Of a DNA stretch of 19,128 nt, positions 14,342-19,128 are shown piece by piece. Positions within the stretch are counted from its first letter, which is position 1; each line of letters begins with the position of its first letter. Below the pieces are notes generated by a model. That model was not told the origin of the DNA, did no database searches, and worked only from the letters and a program-made list of their open reading frames with translations. This DNA comes from JAUIAI01 sp049680625 (GTDB taxonomy: Bacteria > Pseudomonadota > Gammaproteobacteria > Burkholderiales > Burkholderiaceae_E). Made by a program: the position numbers and the translations under genes. Location of the stretch: assembly GCA_049680625.1 (NCBI GenBank), contig JBAUID010000094.1, forward strand, positions 1 through 19,128, given 5' to 3'.

Positions 14342-14448
14342 AGATATCCGAATTGGTTACCCGATTCGACGCATCGGAGCATTTTCCTTCGTGGTATGCG
14401 ATCATTCCGGCTTTATGGAATAGTTTCAACGAGTAGGCTGGAGCAACG

Positions 14449-14889
14449 ATGGAAAGTAAAAAGATAACCTCTGATTTTTCGGTTTCGCCGCAAATGAGTG
14501 CAGCTGATGTCGCCGAGGCCGCGCGTCAGGGTATTAAGACAATAATTTGTAATCGCCCCGATGCTGAAGGTGGGGCTGACCAACCGGTAGGTAGTGATAT
14601 TGAGTCCGCGGCGCAGGCCCATGGTATTGCTTTTCGCAGTATCCCTTTCACTTCGGGGCAGCAGACGCTTGACGACATTGCCGCTTTTCGCCAGGCGCTG
14701 CAGGAGATGCCTGCACCGGTACTTGCGTATTGCCGAACCGGAACAAGATCTGCACAGATCTGGGCAATGGCGCAATCTACTGTGTCCGGAAATTCGGTTG
14801 ACGATACCATTTCAATGGCCGCAGCCGCCGGTATTGACTTGTCCAAATTGCGACCCGTGCTAGAGAAGCTTGCCGGCCAGGCAGGTTAA
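14449..14889 (+). CDS. Stand-alone DUF442 protein (rhodanese/phosphatase-like, TIGR01244 type)
   Basis: A 146-residue cytoplasmic protein of the DUF442 family (PF04273). The family has a phosphatase-like fold with a reactive cysteine loop; in plant-associated bacteria it is fused to a persulfide dioxygenase (Blh) and is reported to act as a sulfurtransferase. Here the loop is AYCRTGTRSAQIW with C95 and R100, the C-x4-R spacing of rhodanese-like and DUF442 sites. The N-terminal VSPQMSAADVAEAARQGIKTIICNRPDAEG is also typical. GGAG lies 5-6 bases before the ATG. The protein is not fused to a metallo-beta-lactamase domain, and no BigR/ArsR regulator or sulfide-metabolism gene is nearby, so a sulfide role is inference. 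It is convergent with the response-regulator gene. Confidence 0.85.
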   Translation: MESKKITSDFSVSPQMSAADVAEAARQGIKTIICNRPDAEGGADQPVGSDIESAAQAHGIAFRSIPFTSGQQTLDDIAAFRQALQEMPAPVLAYCRTGTRSAQIWAMAQSTVSGNSVDDTISMAAAAGIDLSKLRPVLEKLAGQAG

Positions 14890-14920
14890 CGGCTTAAGTC
14901 GAGTGCAGCGTCTGGCCGTG

Positions 14921-16759
14921 TCAGGAAACGGTGGCTACCGAATCAGACTCGGCAACCGTGATGCCTGCGGTCGTGAATTCTTCGTGCAGCAAATGGGCAA
15001 ATCGGTCCGCTGGAATCGGCTGGCTGCACAAAAATCCTTGGTAGACTTGTAAATCCTGGCCCTTCAGGAACGCCAGCTGTTCTTCGGTTTCAACCCCTTC
15101 AGCGGTGACGTCGATTCCGAGGCTCCTGGCCATTGCAAGAACCGCGCGTACGATTCCAGCGCTTTCAGTATCGTCGGGCAGACCTGCTACAAACGACTTG
15201 TCGATTTTCAACTCGTCAATGCGCATGCGCTTCAAGTGGGTCAGTGATGAGAAGCCGGTGCCAAAATCGTCCAACGAAGTTCTGACCCCCATCATTTTCA
15301 GACTTTCGAGGGTGAGTAGATTCTCGTGTGAGTGATGCATCATCATCGATTCGGTGATTTCAAGCGTTAACATGCACGGATTCAACCCGGTTTCGAGAAT
15401 AGTGTCCTGGACATCCTCGAGAAGTCGGCCGTCGTAAAAATGCGGTGGAGAAATATTCACTGATACGCCGCAGTCGCTGATTCCCTCGTTGCGCCAACGC
15501 ACAGCTTGTGCGCAGGCTTTCTTCAAGACCCACGAACCAATATCGACAATCAGACCTACTTCTTCCGCAATTGGAATGAAGTCGTTTGGCGAAATAAGGC
15601 CACGAGTCGGATGATTCCAGCGAATAAGGGCTTCTGCGCCAACTATTCGGTTGGTATTGACATCAACTTTTGGTTGGTAATACAGCTCGAACTCATCGTT
15701 TATCACGGCTCTGCGCAGTTCTGTTTCCGTGTTCAGCCGTTCCATCGCTCGTGCATTCAAGTCGGTGGAATAAAAACAATAAGTGCTTTTGCCCTGCAGC
15801 TTTGACGCAGACAGTGCAGAATTTGCGTGTTGCAGCAAGACGTTCGGATCATCACCGTCGTTGGGGCCGATGGCGATACCAATGTACGGTGAAACAACCA
15901 GTTCGTGATCGTCGATAATGATTGGGCGATTCATTGCGCTGACAATGCCTCGGGCGACCGCAGCCGCTTGCTCGGCACGGTCAAGGTTTGGCATCAGGGC
16001 AACAAATTCCGCACCACCAAGCCTTGCCAGTGACCAGGAATTTGCACCATCGGTATTGTTACCCAGGGCGTCAATACCAACCAGGCTGGCCTGAATTCTC
16101 TGTGCAATAGTTCGAATAATGGCATCACCGACGTGATGTCCCAGCGTCTCGTTAACTTGCTTTAAACGGTTTGTGTCAATTTGAATCAGGCCACATTTAG
16201 ACTCGTTTTTTAAACTGCGCCGGAGCGCTGATGTCAGCTGACTGCTGAACAAGCGCCGGTTCGGAAGATTCGTCAGGGCGTCAAAGTAGACCGTACGGTC
16301 ACGGTGGGCTTTGAATGCAAGCGTGTTTCGAAGTCTCAGGACTAATTCACTGGGGTCGACCGGCTTTTCGAGAAAATCGGTCGCTCCCATTTCCAGCACC
16401 CGAAGCTTGGTGACCGCATCACTTGCTGAAGTCATCACAATCACCGGAATATGACGTAGTTCAACATCCGACTGTACCCGCTCGAGAATATCGAAGCCGC
16501 TCACTTTTGGCATCATCAGGTCAAGCAGCAGAACGTCAGGCCTTTTTTCAGTGAGTAGGTTCAACGCTGCCTCCGGATCGTTGACCCCGACAAAATCCTG
16601 GTACCCAGCTTCGTCCAGGAAAGATCGGACTAACTCAGTGAGAATTGGCTCGTCATCAACCATCATTACTTTGGCATGAATGATTGCTGACTTCAGTATT
16701 TTGTCTTCCGCCTGAGCGCGATCCTCGTGGGATTGGTTCTCGTCACGTGTTGTAGTCAT
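14921..16759 (-). CDS. Response regulator with degenerate GGDEF and intact EAL domain (probable c-di-GMP phosphodiesterase)
   Basis: A 612-residue three-domain regulator. The REC domain (about 28-147) has acidic D35/D36, phospho-acceptor D80 (LLLDLMMP), T110 and K132. The GGDEF domain (about 155-335) reads GGAEF at 248-252: the metal-binding acidic third residue is Ala, and no RxxD I-site is visible, so diguanylate cyclase activity is probably lost. The EAL domain (about 343-590) keeps its catalytic set: E376 of EAL, N435 (VNIS), E467 (LEITES), D497/D498 (DDFGTG), K518 (LKIDKSF) and E554 (AEGVE). The expected output is phosphorylation-controlled hydrolysis of c-di-GMP. Its ATG overlaps the stop of the upstream kinase gene (TAATG), so the two are translationally coupled and probably partners. 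Confidence 0.93.
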   Translation of the reverse strand: MTTTRDENQSHEDRAQAEDKILKSAIIHAKVMMVDDEPILTELVRSFLDEAGYQDFVGVNDPEAALNLLTEKRPDVLLLDLMMPKVSGFDILERVQSDVELRHIPVIVMTSASDAVTKLRVLEMGATDFLEKPVDPSELVLRLRNTLAFKAHRDRTVYFDALTNLPNRRLFSSQLTSALRRSLKNESKCGLIQIDTNRLKQVNETLGHHVGDAIIRTIAQRIQASLVGIDALGNNTDGANSWSLARLGGAEFVALMPNLDRAEQAAAVARGIVSAMNRPIIIDDHELVVSPYIGIAIGPNDGDDPNVLLQHANSALSASKLQGKSTYCFYSTDLNARAMERLNTETELRRAVINDEFELYYQPKVDVNTNRIVGAEALIRWNHPTRGLISPNDFIPIAEEVGLIVDIGSWVLKKACAQAVRWRNEGISDCGVSVNISPPHFYDGRLLEDVQDTILETGLNPCMLTLEITESMMMHHSHENLLTLESLKMMGVRTSLDDFGTGFSSLTHLKRMRIDELKIDKSFVAGLPDDTESAGIVRAVLAMARSLGIDVTAEGVETEEQLAFLKGQDLQVYQGFLCSQPIPADRFAHLLHEEFTTAGITVAESDSVATVS

Positions 16760-19128
16760 TATTCCAGCTCAGTTTGGAGGGGTTTCTCAACGGACTTAGT
16801 GGTCGCCGGCGCTGGCGCAATTTGAGGCGCAACTATCCGCCGGGATAACGCCTGGACGGTCGCAAAGTGGTGAATAATTTCAGCCCAGTTACCAGCCTTC
16901 GAGTCGTCTTCGAGGGACCTGGCTGGGTCTGTAAAGTCGTCGAAACCAACAGAGCCGGCGGAGCCTTTAAGCCAGTGGGCGAGCCTTGCCAGGCTGTCCG
17001 CGTCTTTGTCGTCAACCGCAACTTGCATCTCGTCAATTTTTTCGGGTAGCCGTTCGACAAAACTGGCAACAATGCCACGTAAGCGTGAGTTGCCGGCAAG
17101 CCGCGATTCAATTGGCGAGTGGTTCAAGTCTTGCGGCCGACTTTCCGGTTGTGCAACGGGGGCCGTAACTAACGGCGTATGTTCAGCCTCGTCGGTTCGA
17201 ATGTTTACCTTGCAACCGTCCAGAAGATTACCAATTGTTGTCAGCATGCCGTCGATATCAATCGGCTTTGTAAGGAAACCATCACAGCCGGCATCGTTGA
17301 TTTCCTGTTCGAAACCGGACAGCGCATGTGCAGTAAACGCGTAGATCGTTGTCTTGATACCGGCAGCACGAAGTTCAGCTGTTGCGGCGTAACCGTCCAT
17401 GACCGGCATCTGCATGTCCATAAGTATGAGGTCGTAGTCTTCCTTGAGCGCCTTGTCACACCCTTCGCGGCCGTTGGTGGCAAGATCAAGTTTAAGTCCT
17501 GCCTCCTGGAGCACTACACTCACTAACTCGCGATTTTCCGGAGAATCGTCAACGACCAGAATTCGTTGGCCCGTGAATTGCCATTTTGACAAGGGACTTA
17601 GTTCAGCGTTGTCAGATCGAGTCATTGCTTGTTTCGCACTGATCATGTTCAGCGACGACGAATCTGCCTGCAGAGGCAGACGAATATTGAACTGACTACC
17701 TTTGCCGAACTCGCTGCTGACGATGATGTCACCGCCCATCGCGCGTGCGAATTTACGGCTGATTGTGAGCCCAAGGCCCGTACCTCCGTATCGGCGGGTG
17801 GTAGAGCTTTCTGCCTGTGTGAACGGCTCAAAAATTGTTGGTAGTTTTTCGGCCGGAATTCCAATGCCAGTGTCACAAATAGTCAAGTTAAGTATTGGTG
17901 AACCGCTTTCAGTGTCAAGTCTTTCAGTGATGACAACTTCGCCCGATTCAGTGAACTTTATTGCGTTGCCAATAAGGTTGGTGAGAATTTGTCGCAACCG
18001 GGCGGGGTCGCTACTGACTGTTTCTGGAACTGGAGAGTCTGCTTCAAAGCGTAGACTAATTCCTTTCTCGCGAGCCCTGACCGCAAGCACTTCAATCACC
18101 TCATGGGTAATGTCATGAGGTGATGTGGAAATTTGTTCTATTTCGAATTCGCCGGATTCAACTTTGGATAAATCCAGGATGTCGTTGATCAGCGCAAGGA
18201 GGTGTTTGCCGTTTCTGGAGATTGTTTCCAGGTACTGCGCGCTTTCGCTCGCGCTGCGAGAAGAATTACGGCGCATAAGTTCGGTGAAACCCAAAACCGC
18301 ATTCATTGGTGTGCGTATTTCATGACTCATGTTGGCAAGAAAGTCAGTCTTGGCCTGGTTGGCTGATTCGGCTTTTTCGCGTGCCAGAGTGAGTTGAACT
18401 TCTTTTTCTTCTAATTCAGTGACGTCATCAAGACTGACCAGTACACCATTGACGGTTTGTTCGCTGCCCGCAATCGGAGCGCAATTGGCCAAAAACGAGC
18501 GCTTCTTGTTATCACGGCCAATAATTCCCAGCGGAACGTTGCGTTGCAGCTCGCCACTGTTTAAAGCGTAAGTCCAAGGCAGTTGATCGTTTTCAAGCGG
18601 GTTTCCGTCTTTGTCGATCCAGTTAAATAAGCCACTGTTTCGCCCAAGTAAATTGTCCGCCGGTTCGCCAACCAAGGTGGCAAAAGACTGATTGGCGAGG
18701 ACAATTTGGCTTTTGTTGTCCACTAGCACGAGACTTTCTGCCAGGGTGTCCAGTGCACTGCGAACTCGGTCGGGAACCGCTTTGGAGGGATCGAGGTGTT
18801 TGAGCATCCGGCCCAGAAATATATAAAATCCAACGAAACACAGTGCGCCAAGCAGGGCAGTGAACTTGATTTTGTCGTCCAGTAAGAAACTAAACAAGCC
18901 GCTCTGTCTGAATGGTTTAAATGAGAGCTCTGCCTGCCCCCATTTTTCCCCGCCGCTGAATAGTGGGACGATAACATCGGTATCAGTCGAGCGGGCTTCC
19001 CGGTTTGCTTGCCAGCTCACGTCGTGCGCCCCGGACTGGGCGATTATTGACCCGTCGGTTTTTCTAATTGCTGCGGAGTTCATGTCATTGCGTCGATCAA
19101 CTACAAAACGCATTAACTCTTCGATAGC
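16759..19128 (-). CDS. Unorthodox hybrid sensor histidine kinase, PAS-HisKA-HATPase-REC-HPt (5' end outside the window)
   Basis: The frame is open to the right edge, reading AIEEL before an internal Met at 19113, so the true N-terminus is probably missing. Numbering from that Met: an extracytoplasmic remnant (1-75), a membrane helix (about 83-101, FTALLGALCFVGFYIFLGR), a PAS domain (about 118-235), HisKA with H264 (SHEIRTPMN), HATPase with N383 (NLIGNAIKFT), DTGIGIP and GGTGLGLTIS, a REC domain (about 517-630) with D566 (LMDMQMP) and K616, and a C-terminal HPt with H713 (AHWLKGSAGS). The phosphorelay would run H264-D566-H713 and then probably to D80 of the coupled regulator. The architecture resembles BarA/ArcB, but there is no HAMP. 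The ligand is unknown. The stop codon overlaps the next gene's start. Confidence 0.93.
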   Translation of the reverse strand, partial: AIEELMRFVVDRRNDMNSAAIRKTDGSIIAQSGAHDVSWQANREARSTDTDVIVPLFSGGEKWGQAELSFKPFRQSGLFSFLLDDKIKFTALLGALCFVGFYIFLGRMLKHLDPSKAVPDRVRSALDTLAESLVLVDNKSQIVLANQSFATLVGEPADNLLGRNSGLFNWIDKDGNPLENDQLPWTYALNSGELQRNVPLGIIGRDNKKRSFLANCAPIAGSEQTVNGVLVSLDDVTELEEKEVQLTLAREKAESANQAKTDFLANMSHEIRTPMNAVLGFTELMRRNSSRSASESAQYLETISRNGKHLLALINDILDLSKVESGEFEIEQISTSPHDITHEVIEVLAVRAREKGISLRFEADSPVPETVSSDPARLRQILTNLIGNAIKFTESGEVVITERLDTESGSPILNLTICDTGIGIPAEKLPTIFEPFTQAESSTTRRYGGTGLGLTISRKFARAMGGDIIVSSEFGKGSQFNIRLPLQADSSSLNMISAKQAMTRSDNAELSPLSKWQFTGQRILVVDDSPENRELVSVVLQEAGLKLDLATNGREGCDKALKEDYDLILMDMQMPVMDGYAATAELRAAGIKTTIYAFTAHALSGFEQEINDAGCDGFLTKPIDIDGMLTTIGNLLDGCKVNIRTDEAEHTPLVTAPVAQPESRPQDLNHSPIESRLAGNSRLRGIVASFVERLPEKIDEMQVAVDDKDADSLARLAHWLKGSAGSVGFDDFTDPARSLEDDSKAGNWAEIIHHFATVQALSRRIVAPQIAPAPATTKSVEKPLQTELE

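Noticed and set aside
1..19128. tRNA, rRNA, prophage, transposase, toxin-antitoxin or defence genes
   Set aside because: I looked on both strands and saw no sequence or protein motif to support any of them.

Overview
The window looks like chromosomal DNA of a free-living, aerobic, probably marine gammaproteobacterium. The evidence is the Gram-negative envelope genes (two lipoproteins, an OmpA/YiaD-type protein), GroEL with a Gly-Met tail, a CIRCE-controlled groESL, an unorthodox sensor kinase linked to c-di-GMP turnover, homogentisate catabolism and a secreted beta-glucanase. The exact lineage cannot be read from the sequence alone. No tRNA, rRNA, CRISPR array, prophage, integrase or intact insertion sequence is visible.

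Layout. Positions 1-1199 (minus) hold a two-gene operon of exported proteins of unknown function: a ten-cysteine protein, then a coiled-coil protein that runs off the left edge. Next come an OmpA-family lipoprotein (1437-2099, minus), a divergent PaaI-like hotdog thioesterase (2361-2798, plus) and a small membrane-anchored protein (2853-3239, minus). The minus strand then carries serA and serC (3339-5644), the first two steps of phosphorylated serine biosynthesis, a strong terminator (about 5731-5769), and groEL and groES (5788-7775). Upstream of groES lie a perfect CIRCE operator and a sigma70-like promoter.

Positions 8215-10656 hold a divergent pair, a class V aminotransferase (minus) and a soluble cytochrome P450 (plus). 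hmgA (10739-12091, minus) is convergent with the P450. An intergenic region of about 490 bp follows, with six 7-bp tandem repeats and a possible zinc-ribbon reading frame broken by an in-frame TGA. Then come a GH16 endo-beta-glucanase lipoprotein with its own terminator (12585-14341), a stand-alone DUF442 protein (14449-14889), and at the right edge a minus-strand operon: an unorthodox hybrid histidine kinase (open at the right edge) translationally coupled to a REC-GGAEF-EAL response regulator.

How the genes work together. Most are ordinary housekeeping or catabolic genes. The clearest functional unit is the kinase/regulator pair: a membrane signal passes through HisKA, REC and HPt to a regulator whose cyclase motif is degenerate but whose EAL phosphodiesterase motifs are intact, so the likely output is c-di-GMP breakdown. 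SerC and SerA act in one pathway. I found no confident new multi-gene system. The best candidates for undescribed biology are the exported Cys-rich/coiled-coil operon, the P450/aminotransferase pair with its atypical I-helix, and the zinc-ribbon remnant with repeats between hmgA and the glucanase gene.
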